Shown: positions 7,992 to 16,605 of the stretch, piece by piece
How positions within the stretch are numbered: the first letter of the stretch is position 1
Layout: the number at the start of each line of letters is the position of its first letter
Assembly (NCBI GenBank): GCA_902769875.1
Contig: CACXQV010000017.1
Span: 1-43,708 of the forward strand
Length of the DNA: 43,708 nt
Source: an uncultured Bacteroidia bacterium
GTDB taxonomy: Bacteria > Bacteroidota > Bacteroidia > Bacteroidales > F082
Direction of reading: 5' to 3'
Notes under the pieces: model-generated
What the model was told of the DNA's origin: nothing
The model's input: the letters and a program-made list of their open reading frames with translations, nothing else
Databases searched by the model: none
Translations under genes and position numbers: made by a program

Positions 7992-8753
7992 ATGAACACC
8001 CTTTCGGTCGTCATCATCACCTTCAACGAGGAAGAAAAAATTGCGCAATGCCTTGATTCCGTTCAAGATATTGCCGACGAGATCATCGTTGTGGACTCAC
8101 ATTCCACCGATGCGACCGAGGCCATCTGCGACCGCTACGGCGTGAAGTTCTTCACCCACGACTGGCTCGGCTACTCCGAACAAAAGAACCTCGCCAACGA
8201 CCTCGCCACCTGCGACCTCATCTTCAGCATCGATGCCGACGAAGCCCTCTCGGACGAGCTGAAGCAGTCCATCAAAACACTGAAAGACAAGAAAATCAAC
8301 GGAAACGAGGTCTTCGCCATGAACCGCCTCAACAACTATTGCGGCCAATGGATGAAAGGTTGCGGGCTTTATCCCGAAACCAAAATCCGCATCTGGCGGC
8401 GCGGCTTTGCCCAATGGGAAGGCTTAATTCACGAGTGGCTGAACTTTAGGGAAACGCCTAAGAAGACCTTGCTGCGCGGCGACCTGTTACATTATTCATG
8501 GGATACGCCCGAAGCCTTCCGCAAGCAACAGTTCCACTTTGCTGAATTGGGCGCACAGTCGTACTACGAGCGCGGAAAAAAGACAGGGCTCCTGCCCTAT
8601 CTTCTCAGCCCGGGCATCAATTTCATCCGCACCTATATTATAAAAGGTGGCTTCCTCTACGGCAAGACGGGCTTCAGCATCTGTCGCACGATGAGGCAAG
8701 CCAATAGACACAAATACAATCTGTTAAGAAAGAAAATAAAGGAAATACAATGA
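7992..8753 (+). CDS. Family 2 glycosyltransferase, WaaE/KdtX-like
   Basis: 253 residues. The N-terminus LSVVIITFNEEEKIAQCL and EIIVVDSHSTD are the GT-A nucleotide-sugar-binding strands, and SIDADEAL supplies the D-x-D metal motif. The C-terminal part (KIRIWRRGFAQWEGLIHEWL) matches the lipopolysaccharide-core subfamily WaaE/KdtX. It probably adds a sugar to surface glycan at the cytoplasmic face of the inner membrane. No other LPS genes are adjacent, so the acceptor is unknown. It begins 18 nt after the kinase-like gene, and a REP-like hairpin lies after it. Confidence 0.85.
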   Translation: MNTLSVVIITFNEEEKIAQCLDSVQDIADEIIVVDSHSTDATEAICDRYGVKFFTHDWLGYSEQKNLANDLATCDLIFSIDADEALSDELKQSIKTLKDKKINGNEVFAMNRLNNYCGQWMKGCGLYPETKIRIWRRGFAQWEGLIHEWLNFRETPKKTLLRGDLLHYSWDTPEAFRKQQFHFAELGAQSYYERGKKTGLLPYLLSPGINFIRTYIIKGGFLYGKTGFSICRTMRQANRHKYNLLRKKIKEIQ

Positions 8754-8843
8754 TGGTAAAACAACAACAGAGCCATTGAGCGTCATGGCGGAGGAACATC
8801 CGCCATCTCCCAACCACGAAGACGAAACCCAAGCGTTTGGGAG

Positions 8844-8864
8844 ATTGCGGGTCAAGCCCGCAAT
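8844..8864. repeat. REP-like hairpin, solitary copy
   Basis: Arms ATTGCGGG and CCCGCAAT around a 5-nt loop (TCAAG). The same element recurs four times at 21169-21448. It lies in the 155-nt spacer before the YrdC gene and is not followed by a T-run. Confidence 0.9.
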
Positions 8865-8908
8865 GAGGGCCAAGGGGTGAAGTTGTAACCAAAATAAAAA
8901 AAAACACT

Positions 8909-9481
8909 ATGGAAGAATCATTTGAACAAGAAGTGGAACGCACCGTGGCTGCGCTGAAAGCCGGAAAGACCATCCTCTACCCTACAGACACCATTTGGGG
9001 CGTGGGCTGCGACGCCACCAACAACAAGGCCTGCCTGCGGGTTTACGCCGTCAAGCAGAGGCCGCTCAACAAGAGTCTCATCATCCTCGTCGATTCGGTG
9101 GAAAGGCTTCAGGATTATGTGGTTAGCGTGCCGGCCATCGCCTACGACCTCATCAAAGGAGCCAAAAGCCCGCTGAGCATCATCTATCCCGAAAGCAAGA
9201 ACTTGGCCAAGGCCGTTTCCGACGACAAGAGCATCTGCATCCGCGTGGTCGACAACGAGTTCTGCAAGGAAGTCATCCGTCGCCTCGGGAAGCCCATCAC
9301 TTCCACATCGGCCAACCTGACCGGACAACCTTCATCGATGATTTTCAGCGATATATGCGATGAAATCAAAAACACGGTGGATTATGTGGTGCAACTCTAC
9401 CACGACAGTTTCTGCAAGCCCAAAAGCTCGACCATCATCAAACTGAACGAGGACAACACTTTTGAGATTTTGAGGCAATAA
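8909..9481 (+). CDS. Sua5/YciO/YrdC-family threonylcarbamoyl-AMP synthase
   Basis: 190 residues, the length of the short TsaC/YrdC form without the Sua5 C-terminal domain. Known members make threonylcarbamoyl-AMP from threonine, bicarbonate and ATP for the t6A37 modification of ANN-decoding tRNAs. Visible motifs: GKTILYPTDTIWGVGCDA (phosphate-binding strand), KQRPLNKSLIILV (basic nucleotide-binding stretch) and ITSTSANLTGQPS (the SAN signature). YciO-type paralogs of unclear activity share these motifs, so catalytic identity is likely rather than certain. The gene is read from its own ATG at 8909. Confidence 0.88.
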   Translation: MEESFEQEVERTVAALKAGKTILYPTDTIWGVGCDATNNKACLRVYAVKQRPLNKSLIILVDSVERLQDYVVSVPAIAYDLIKGAKSPLSIIYPESKNLAKAVSDDKSICIRVVDNEFCKEVIRRLGKPITSTSANLTGQPSSMIFSDICDEIKNTVDYVVQLYHDSFCKPKSSTIIKLNEDNTFEILRQ

Positions 9482-9506
9482 GATAGGTTGTTTTGGATAT
9501 ATTGCT

Positions 9507-9514
9507 TATTTTTG
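9507..9514 (+). promoter_or_regulatory. -7 promoter box before the DUF4160 gene
   Basis: TATTTTTG fits TAnnTTTG and lies 19 nt before the ATG at 9534. A GTTG 16 nt upstream is only a weak -33. Confidence 0.45.
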
Positions 9515-9533
9515 CGCCCTGAAAAGTCTCAAA

Positions 9534-9836
9534 ATGGGCAAACTGGCCTTCATACTTCAATTCATCCTTTCCGTGTTTCCCGCCGATACTCTGGAAAACA
9601 GGCGGCATATCTATGTGGTGCGTCGCGGCAGCAAGAAATCACACCGTGGCAATACCGTAGCAAAAATATGGATTGAGGAAAACGGGGTGAAGAAAATAGA
9701 AATTGCATGGTCGGAACTTTCCAAGGCTGACGAAAACTTGATTCTGGAAACCATCGACAAGCATTGGGATGAACTCAACAAGAGCATAGATGAAGTGTTT
9801 GCAGGAAAGAAGATTCGTATCAAACATATCAAATAA
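9534..9836 (+). CDS. DUF4160 protein
   Basis: 100 residues. The stretch RRHIYVVRRGSKKSHRGNTVAKIWIEENG followed by W-S-E-L-S and a C-terminal helix matches the DUF4160 layout. DUF4160 proteins are small, of unknown biochemistry, and commonly encoded beside a DUF2442 partner, as here; the pair is often suspected to be toxin-antitoxin-like. The 12-nt gap to the next gene suggests cotranscription. Confidence 0.7.
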   Translation: MGKLAFILQFILSVFPADTLENRRHIYVVRRGSKKSHRGNTVAKIWIEENGVKKIEIAWSELSKADENLILETIDKHWDELNKSIDEVFAGKKIRIKHIK

Positions 9837-9848
9837 GGAGGAAACATT

Positions 9849-10088
9849 ATGTGCAAATTCAAAGACACAACATTGGGGATAAAAAAACTTGATTTCGGTT
9901 TGAAAAGAGGAACCATGGCTGTCTTTCTGACCGATGGACGAATAGTCATAGTACCCATTTCCATGTTCCCCGACATCAAAAGGCTTACCAAGGCACAACG
10001 TGAGGATTACATGATTATGGATGACCAGTATTTCTCATTTGAAAGCCTCAGTAGGATTTTCTCGGTGAAAGATGTTTTGAGTTGCTAA
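9849..10088 (+). CDS. DUF2442 protein
   Basis: 79 residues matching DUF2442: a short beta-rich start, then LTDGRIVIVPISMFPDIKRLTKAQREDY. This family usually sits directly after DUF4160, as here, and may act as the antitoxin or DNA-binding partner of the pair; that role is inference. A purine-rich AAGGAGGAAA ribosome-binding site precedes the ATG, unusually strong for this phylum. The stop is 13 nt before the S41 protease ATG. Confidence 0.7.
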   Translation: MCKFKDTTLGIKKLDFGLKRGTMAVFLTDGRIVIVPISMFPDIKRLTKAQREDYMIMDDQYFSFESLSRIFSVKDVLSC

Positions 10089-10101
10089 CAACATTTGACG
10101 T

Positions 10102-11703
10102 ATGAAACCATTAAAAGTATTTTTCTTGGCTGCCGCTTGCATGATTGCGATGGCAACGACAGCCCAACAGCCCCAATCGAAAGGGCAGATGAACGCCCAA
10201 AAATTGGCGACAACGCTTTATCTCATCGAGAACTTCTACGTCGATACGGCCAATATCGACAAGGTGACGGAAGACGCCATCATTGCGGCGCTGAAGGAAC
10301 TCGACCCACACTCGGCCTACATCTCGAAGAAGGATGTGGAGAAGGCCAACGAGCCCCTTGTGGGCAGCTTCGAGGGCATCGGCGTGACCTTCCAGCTCAT
10401 CCGCGACACCATTACGGTCATCAGCCCCGTGGCGGGCGGGCCGTCGGAAAAAGTCGGCATCATGGCCGGCGACCAGTTCATCAAGATTGACGGCGAGGAA
10501 GCCGTCGGCAAGAAGGTGGACAACGAATATGTGCAGAAACACTTGCGCGGCAAGAAAGGCACCAAAGTGACCGTGAGCGTGAAGCGAGGCAGCGACAAGG
10601 AGCTTCTTGATTTTGAAATCATCAGAGACAAGATCCCGTTGAACAGCATCAACGCGGCCTACATGCTCGACAACCACGTCGGCTACATCAAGCTCGACCG
10701 TTTTGCGCAAGAGTCGACGCAAGAGTTCAAGGAGGCCTTCGCCAAGCTGCAATCCCAAGGAATGCGGTCGCTCATCTTCGACCTGCGCGGCAACACGGGC
10801 GGCTACCTCAACACGGCCATCGAGCTCGTCGACCAATTCCTCACCGAAGACCAACTCGTCGTCTTCACCGAAGGCATCCGCTCGCCGCGTCAGGAATGGC
10901 GAAGCACCAAGGACGGGCTTTACATCGCAGGCAAGTTGGTGGTGCTCATCGACGAAGGATCAGCCTCGGCCAGCGAAATCTTTTCGGGTGCCATGCAAGA
11001 CCACGACCGAGGCGTCGTCATCGGGCGTCGCTCATTCGGCAAAGGCTTGGTCCAGAGGCCTTTCAACCTGCCCGACGGCGCACAAATCCGCCTCACCACC
11101 TCGCGCTACCATACGCCTTCGGGACGCTGCATCCAGAGGCCTTACGAAAACGGCGTTGAGGACTATGCCAAGGAGATGACCAAGCGCCTCGAGCACGGCG
11201 AATATTTCCACGCCGACAGCATCCATTTCCCTGATTCACTGAAGTATAAGACCGACGGCGGACGCACCGTTTACGGCGGAGGCGGCATCATGCCCGACAT
11301 CTTCATCCCCGCCGACACCTCTTACAACAGCAAGCTCTACACCAACATCGTCCGCAAGGGCGCCTTGAACCGTTTCACCACCGACTATGCCCTCAAGCAC
11401 CGCGACGACATCAAGGCGCAATACGGCGATTTCGGCAGCTTCAACAAAGATTTCGTTGTCAGTCAAGAACTTGTGGACGGCCTGAAAAAAGCCTCCGACG
11501 AAGCCAAGGTGGAATGGAACGACGAACAGTTTGCCCGTTCCGAGAAGTTCATCCTGCTCCAAATGAAGGCCTTGATAGCCCGCAACGTGTGGGAGACGCA
11601 ACAATATTACGAGGTGATGGCCGCCATCGACCCGGGCATCAAGAAAGCCTTGGAAATCTTGGGCAACGACAAGCAATACACCCGCATTTTGAAAGGCAAA
11701 TAA
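10102..11703 (+). CDS. S41 C-terminal processing peptidase (CtpA/Prc family)
   Basis: 533 residues with a signal peptide (about 1-21, ending TTAQQ), so it acts in the envelope. A PDZ domain (about 85-165) should bind substrate C-termini. The peptidase core follows; the nucleophile is Ser289 in GSASASE and the general base Lys314 in FGKGLVQ, 25 residues apart as in Prc. About 210 residues after the core form a helical tail typical of Bacteroidetes members. It lies upstream of two T9SS-exported proteases, but a direct processing role for them is not shown. An intrinsic terminator follows. Confidence 0.93.
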   Translation: MKPLKVFFLAAACMIAMATTAQQPQSKGQMNAQKLATTLYLIENFYVDTANIDKVTEDAIIAALKELDPHSAYISKKDVEKANEPLVGSFEGIGVTFQLIRDTITVISPVAGGPSEKVGIMAGDQFIKIDGEEAVGKKVDNEYVQKHLRGKKGTKVTVSVKRGSDKELLDFEIIRDKIPLNSINAAYMLDNHVGYIKLDRFAQESTQEFKEAFAKLQSQGMRSLIFDLRGNTGGYLNTAIELVDQFLTEDQLVVFTEGIRSPRQEWRSTKDGLYIAGKLVVLIDEGSASASEIFSGAMQDHDRGVVIGRRSFGKGLVQRPFNLPDGAQIRLTTSRYHTPSGRCIQRPYENGVEDYAKEMTKRLEHGEYFHADSIHFPDSLKYKTDGGRTVYGGGGIMPDIFIPADTSYNSKLYTNIVRKGALNRFTTDYALKHRDDIKAQYGDFGSFNKDFVVSQELVDGLKKASDEAKVEWNDEQFARSEKFILLQMKALIARNVWETQQYYEVMAAIDPGIKKALEILGNDKQYTRILKGK

Positions 11704-11739
11704 TCCCATTCGGGCCATATTCATCCCGAAACATACATT

Positions 11740-11777
11740 TTTCCCGAAGTTTTTGAGGCAAATTTCGGGAAATTTTT
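11740..11777 (+). terminator. Intrinsic terminator of the S41 protease gene
   Basis: Stem TTTCCCGAA (11740-11748) with TTCGGGAAA (11764-11772), followed by five T. It ends only 2 nt before the -7 box of the next gene. Confidence 0.75.
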
Positions 11778-11786
11778 CTATTTTTG
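11752..11786 (+). promoter_or_regulatory. Promoter of the first C25 protease
   Basis: TTTG (11752-11755) and TATTTTTG (11779-11786) are separated by 23 nt, slightly longer than usual for Bacteroidetes. The predicted start leaves a leader of about 57 nt before the ATG at 11850. The -33 lies inside the loop of the preceding terminator. Confidence 0.55.
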
Positions 11787-11849
11787 CGGTTTCTTTATCA
11801 TGAATCCCCTAATAGGACATCAATTAGTATCAATTTAATAGTTTCAACA

Positions 11850-14800
11850 ATGAAAAGAGTGCATTTACTCACAGCCGCGTTCCTTATGATGGGAATGCTC
11901 ATCGGCTCGCAAGCCAACGCCCAAGGGCGCATCGAACTTGGCAGAGCCCAGTCGGCACAAGAATGTGCCAACGTGACTGAGGATGGCTTCACCGCCAGCT
12001 TCACGTTCAGCAGCATCGATGCCGCTGACCTCAACACCGAAAAAGGTGTGTTTTCGACCCTTACCATGCCCGGCACTTATCCTTCGGGCAACGTCGGCGA
12101 GCCTTCGCTGCCAGCCGCCCACCAGCTGATTGCCGTGCCTTACGGCGCAAAAATCGCCTCGTTGGAAGTGAAGAGCCACAGCACGACCACCTACCGCTTG
12201 GCCGACTATGGCATCAAGACCATTGCTCCCCAGCAGCCTTCGGTCAGCAAAAGCCAGAAGCAAGAGGACGTGGAGTTCGTCTATAACGAAAAGGCTTACG
12301 CCTCCAAATCGTCCCGTCCCATCGCCACTATCGAGATGAAAGGCACCATGCGTGGCATCCAAATCGGTTCGCTGACCATCAACCCCGTCAACTACAATCC
12401 CGCCACGAACACCATCGAGGTTTTCAACGACATCGAGATTGAAGTGCGCTACGACAATTACGACAAATCCGCTTCCTACAACGAGTTTGCCCGCACCTTC
12501 AGCCCCTACTTCGCCGGCGTCTACAAGACCATGTTCAACTGGCGCGACGATGTGTATGACCAGCACCCCGACCTTTGGCAGGCTCCCGTGAAGATGTTGG
12601 TGATTGCCGACCGTATGTTTGAGGAATGCATGCAAGATTGGCTCGAATGGAAGACCATGAAGGGCTACTATGTCGACCTCAACTTCACCGACGAAATCGG
12701 CACCACCCCCGCCGCCATCCGCAGCTTCATCCAAACCAAGTACCAAGAAGAGGCTCCCACCTTCGTCATCATCTTCGGCGACAAGAACCAAGTGGCAGCC
12801 AGCGGCACGGGCAGCGAGACGCACTGCGTCACCGACCTGCAATACATGAGCGTCGACAACGACGACTTCCCGGACATCTACCACAGCCGCATGTGCGCCG
12901 AAAACGTCAACCAGATGCAAAACATCATCACCAAGACCCTTTGGTACGAAAGACTTCAATTTGAAGGCCCGACCCGTGGCACCGAATATCTCAGCAACGT
13001 GCTGCTCATCGCCGGTTGGGACAGCTACTGGACCGCTTACGACGGCGCTCCCACCATCCAATACGCAATGGAATACTATTACAACACCGAGCACGGTTTC
13101 AACAATGTCTACCACTGGCTTGGCCAGCCTTACACGGGCTGCTATGCTCCGCTCAACAGCGGCGTAGGTTTCGTCAACTACACTGCCCACGGTTCCAACA
13201 CCAGTTGGGCCGACCCATCGTTCACCGTCAGCGACGTGAACAACCTCACCAATGAAGGTATGCCCTTCCTCGCCATGGGCAACTGCTGCGAGGCTGCCGA
13301 CTGGGGCATCAACAGCACCTGCTTCGGCGAAGCCATGATTCGCGCCAACACGAGAGCCGCTTACGCCTATATCGGTTCCTGCCCCAGCACCTACTGGTAT
13401 GAGGACTACTATTTTGGCGTGGGCGCCACCAACGTGTTCGGCCAAATGCCCACCTACGAGCAAACCTCATACGGCGTTTATGACGCCATTTGGGACGACG
13501 ACGTGTTCAACACCGTTTCGGCCATCCCGTTCATCGGCAACATCGCCGTTTGCTATGCCCACGCCGGCAGCTACCAAGGCAGCGTCAGCGACAAATACTA
13601 CTGGCAAGCCTACCACGTTTTGGGCGACGGTTCCGTGTTGCCTTTCCGTGTTGAGCCTACCTACAATACGGTGAGTCACATGCCTACCTTGCCCATCGGC
13701 GTCGATTTCTTCAACGTTTCTGCCGATCCGGGTTCCTACGTCGGCATTTCGAAGGATGGTGTCCTCTACGGAGCCGGCCTTATCGATGAAACCGGTTCGA
13801 CCGACATCGCCATCGAGCCCATCACCAGCGGCGGCGACGTCATCATTTGCGTGACACACCCCGGCCGTCGTCCTTACATCACATCGATCCCTGCCGCCGC
13901 TATGGATGGTGCCTTCATCGTCTATGACCAAGTGCAGTGCGAAAACCTCGTTTACGGCGCCTACGTCAACCCGACCGTCACCTTGAAGAACGTCGGTGTT
14001 GAAACCGCCAACAATATCAACGTTACGCTGAGCACCGAATCGGAATACATCAACATCCTGAACAACACAGCCACCGTGGCCAGCATTGCTCCTGAATCCA
14101 CCGTTTCAATCAGCGACTTCGACTTCGACGTGGCTGTCAACATCCCCGACGGCACCAGAGTCCAGTTCATCGTGACCTGCGTTTCGGGCGACGACACATG
14201 GGAGAGCAAGTTCAACCTGACCTTCAACGCCCCGAAGTTCGTCACCAGCAACATCTTCAACACGGAGCTCACCCCGGGCGGCAATGGCACGGTCACCTTC
14301 CAGATTACCAACGATGGTAACGCCGATGCCGAAAACGCCATCTTCGAAGTGTATGCCAGTTCGGACGACCTCACCTTTGAAAGCAATGCCATCGAAATCG
14401 GCACCGTCGCCGTGGGCGAGACCGTCGAAGTGGTGGCCAACATCAGCGTGGGCAGCAATGCCGAGTTCGGTTCGATCTACGAGCTCAGCTACCTGATGAC
14501 CGCCGGCCACTATTCAGTGGAAGGCAGCTACATCATCACTGTGGGCAACATCATCGAGGGATTCGAGACGGGCGACTTCAGCGCCTACAACTGGCAATTT
14601 GGCGGCAACGCCAACTGGACCGTCGTGAGCAACGATTCCAACACGGGTTCATATAGCGCCAAATCGGGTGCCATCACCGACGGCCAGCAAACCGACCTCA
14701 TCCTCACCGCCGAAGTCCTTTCCGACGGCCAAGTCAGTTTCTACAAGAAGGTTTCCTCAGAAAGCAATTGGGACAAATTGTTCTTCTACATTGACAATGT

Positions 14801-15458
14801 GGAGAAAGGCGACTGGTCGGGCAACGAGGGTTGGAGCCAAGTTTCCTATCCCGTGACCGCCGGCACCCACACCTTCAAGTGGTCATACAAGAAGGACAGC
14901 AGCGTGAGCAGCGGCAGCGACTGCGCTTGGATTGACGACATCCAATTCCCGCCCACCAATGTGGTGCTCGCCCTTGCTCCCGTCACCGACTTTGAGGCCA
15001 CGGTCAACGGCAACACCGTCCAACTCACTTGGACTGCCTCGCCCGACGCCACGCTCTATGCCATCCGCCGCAACGGCGAACCTATCGCCAACCAATCAGG
15101 CACTTCCTACACCGACAATGTGGAAGACGGCATCTACACCTACAGTGTGGTGGCCTGCAACGCAAACAACTACTCTTCAGCCGCCTACGTCACCGTCAGC
15201 GTCGGCACGGTCGGCATCGAAGATATGGACATGAACGAGTTCGCCATCTATCCCAACCCCGTCAACAGCACGCTGAACATCGAAGGCGGCAACGCCATGT
15301 ACAGCTATGTGATGTACAACGGTATGGGTCAGATGGTTGCCAACGGCACCGCCGCCGGCAACACGCAAATCAACGTCAGTGACATGACCAACGGCGTTTA
15401 CTTCCTGCGCATCACCACGGGTACGCAAGTGCGCGTGGAGAAAGTTGTGGTGAAATAA
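11850..15458 (+). CDS. Lys-gingipain-like C25 cysteine protease, T9SS cargo
   Basis: Start taken at 11850, where a signal peptide begins (MKRVHLLTAAFLMMG to ANAQ); the frame is open further upstream. 1202 residues: propeptide (about 27-230), C25 catalytic domain, Ig-like domain, CARDB-like repeats, cleaved-adhesin-like domain (GFETGDFSAYNW), FN3 domain and a type A T9SS sorting domain (last ~75 residues, ending EKVVVK). Asp391, His447 (NYTAHGS) and Cys480 (GNCC) sit at a constant +3 offset from the Kgp triad as I recall it. Thr445, Tyr515 and Asp519 likewise match residues described for the lysine pocket. It should be exported and surface-attached or released. Lys specificity is inference. 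Confidence 0.93.
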   Translation: MKRVHLLTAAFLMMGMLIGSQANAQGRIELGRAQSAQECANVTEDGFTASFTFSSIDAADLNTEKGVFSTLTMPGTYPSGNVGEPSLPAAHQLIAVPYGAKIASLEVKSHSTTTYRLADYGIKTIAPQQPSVSKSQKQEDVEFVYNEKAYASKSSRPIATIEMKGTMRGIQIGSLTINPVNYNPATNTIEVFNDIEIEVRYDNYDKSASYNEFARTFSPYFAGVYKTMFNWRDDVYDQHPDLWQAPVKMLVIADRMFEECMQDWLEWKTMKGYYVDLNFTDEIGTTPAAIRSFIQTKYQEEAPTFVIIFGDKNQVAASGTGSETHCVTDLQYMSVDNDDFPDIYHSRMCAENVNQMQNIITKTLWYERLQFEGPTRGTEYLSNVLLIAGWDSYWTAYDGAPTIQYAMEYYYNTEHGFNNVYHWLGQPYTGCYAPLNSGVGFVNYTAHGSNTSWADPSFTVSDVNNLTNEGMPFLAMGNCCEAADWGINSTCFGEAMIRANTRAAYAYIGSCPSTYWYEDYYFGVGATNVFGQMPTYEQTSYGVYDAIWDDDVFNTVSAIPFIGNIAVCYAHAGSYQGSVSDKYYWQAYHVLGDGSVLPFRVEPTYNTVSHMPTLPIGVDFFNVSADPGSYVGISKDGVLYGAGLIDETGSTDIAIEPITSGGDVIICVTHPGRRPYITSIPAAAMDGAFIVYDQVQCENLVYGAYVNPTVTLKNVGVETANNINVTLSTESEYINILNNTATVASIAPESTVSISDFDFDVAVNIPDGTRVQFIVTCVSGDDTWESKFNLTFNAPKFVTSNIFNTELTPGGNGTVTFQITNDGNADAENAIFEVYASSDDLTFESNAIEIGTVAVGETVEVVANISVGSNAEFGSIYELSYLMTAGHYSVEGSYIITVGNIIEGFETGDFSAYNWQFGGNANWTVVSNDSNTGSYSAKSGAITDGQQTDLILTAEVLSDGQVSFYKKVSSESNWDKLFFYIDNVEKGDWSGNEGWSQVSYPVTAGTHTFKWSYKKDSSVSSGSDCAWIDDIQFPPTNVVLALAPVTDFEATVNGNTVQLTWTASPDATLYAIRRNGEPIANQSGTSYTDNVEDGIYTYSVVACNANNYSSAAYVTVSVGTVGIEDMDMNEFAIYPNPVNSTLNIEGGNAMYSYVMYNGMGQMVANGTAAGNTQINVSDMTNGVYFLRITTGTQVRVEKVVVK

Positions 15459-15483
15459 CAACTCGCATAGACTGCTCTATGAG

Positions 15484-15512
15484 AAAGGCCGCTCCAAACG
15501 AGCGGCCTTTTT
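15484..15512 (+). terminator. Intrinsic terminator of the first C25 protease
   Basis: Perfect 10-bp stem AAAGGCCGCT (15484-15493) with AGCGGCCTTT (15501-15510), a 7-nt loop and a short T-rich tail, 26 nt after the stop codon. Confidence 0.85.
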
Positions 15513-15611
15513 GCTTGTCTTACAGGCTACTCATTTGTTTTTCCACCTGAATATTTGAACATAAGAAAAATGTATTAATTGGAATAAAGCACGGTAAGTT
15601 CAAAAAAAATG

Positions 15612-15619
15612 TACTTTTG
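15612..15619 (+). promoter_or_regulatory. -7 promoter box of the two-gene cassette
   Basis: TACTTTTG fits TAnnTTTG, 22 nt before the ATG at 15642. No -33 element is evident. Confidence 0.5.
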
Positions 15620-15641
15620 CAAACATAATTGAGAAGATGAA

Positions 15642-16121
15642 ATGAACACGACAACCTCAACAGCGCCAGAATTGATTGCCCAGTTGTTTCTGCAACTCAG
15701 CAACATTGCCGACAATGAAAGCTATCTTCAAAAAACGCTGGATTTTATTATCGGATTGGCAAAATCAGGAAACCGATCCAGTGCAAGAGGTCGGGTTTAC
15801 ACCGAGCTTTTGGAACGCTTGTCTGACTTTCAGGAATATGAAGCCGGCTGGGACGGTGACGACGCTTTGCCATTGAATCATCTCGTGGTGAAAAACTTCA
15901 AAAGCCTGCTTCAGGAAAGCAATGACAGCGACCTTTACGATTGGACCATCTTCCCTGCGGCCAACGGCACCTTGCTGCTCCAAAACAAAAAACGGAAATC
16001 GGGCATCAACATCGGCTCTGACGGGTTCTCTTATTACACGATTCAAAACGGAGAAACCAAAGGCGAAAACGACCTGACATTCTCGCCACAGGCCGTCATT
16101 GATGTCATGAAACAAATCTGA
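15642..16121 (+). CDS. Unknown protein with a GWDGDDALP motif
   Basis: 159 residues, no signal peptide or membrane segment. The N-terminal half is helical. A conserved-looking EYEAGWDGDDALPL lies near residue 70; similar W-D-G motifs occur in small uncharacterised proteins of Bacteroidetes accessory loci. The C-terminal half appears beta-rich. I do not recognise a named family. It has its own promoter and is followed after 7 nt by a second unknown gene, so the two form a cassette inserted between the C25 protease genes. Confidence 0.6.
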   Translation: MNTTTSTAPELIAQLFLQLSNIADNESYLQKTLDFIIGLAKSGNRSSARGRVYTELLERLSDFQEYEAGWDGDDALPLNHLVVKNFKSLLQESNDSDLYDWTIFPAANGTLLLQNKKRKSGINIGSDGFSYYTIQNGETKGENDLTFSPQAVIDVMKQI

Positions 16122-16128
16122 GCGAACC

Positions 16129-16605
16129 ATGATTGCCGATTCTGAAAATGTGGCCAGAGCCATCTTCTCGCCCCAAATGATTATTGACGGAGAGCTGCAA
16201 CCGGAAGCGTTCCGCCTTCGTGCCTCGATCAATGAAGACTACCTCTCCGTAATGCGCTTATCCATCCCTTCATGGCTGGATGACATCAAACACATCCCAC
16301 AACGGCAAAACCGGCAAATCTATGGCTATGCCGAAATGAATGTCGGAGAAATCAGAGGCATCCGACTAAAGAGCGTCACATACGTCGTTTGCGAACTGCC
16401 CAACAAAAACGTGCTTTCCCATGCTGGCATTTTTATCAACGTCGATGGAGAAAACCTTATCGGCGGCAAAATGCCTAATAGTGTCAAAGATGGCAAGGAG
16501 CAGGACTTCTTGCTGTTAGCCATCCAGCGGGAATTGGTGGATATTGCGCAAAAGGGATTGCGTAGGATTGGGAACGGCCCAACTATATCCCCCGCTGCTT
16601 CTTAA
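16129..16605 (+). CDS. Unknown protein, second gene of the cassette
   Basis: 158 residues, soluble. The central part [15 protein letters not shown] and [15 protein letters not shown], then [20 protein letters not shown], looks like a mixed alpha/beta domain, with a late helix [13 protein letters not shown]. No family was recognised. It begins 7 nt after the first cassette gene and ends 23 nt inside the convergent TerB-DnaJ gene, so the two 3' ends overlap. The tight spacing and small size suit a toxin-antitoxin or immunity-type pair, but no motif proves it. Confidence 0.6.
   Translation: MIADSENVARAIFSPQMIIDGELQPEAFRLRASINEDYLSVMRLSIPSWLDDIKHIPQRQNRQIYGYAEMNVGEIRGIRLKSVTYVVCELPNKNVLSHAGIFINVDGENLIGGKMPNSVKDGKEQDFLLLAIQRELVDIAQKGLRRIGNGPTISPAAS

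Noticed and set aside
11865-13463. 532-codon open frame antisense to the first C25 protease (and a similar 446-codon one at 17522-18862)
   Set aside because: The protein has no recognisable domain and an odd His/Val/Asp-rich composition. Such frames arise from the G/C-biased third codon positions of the real gene on the other strand.
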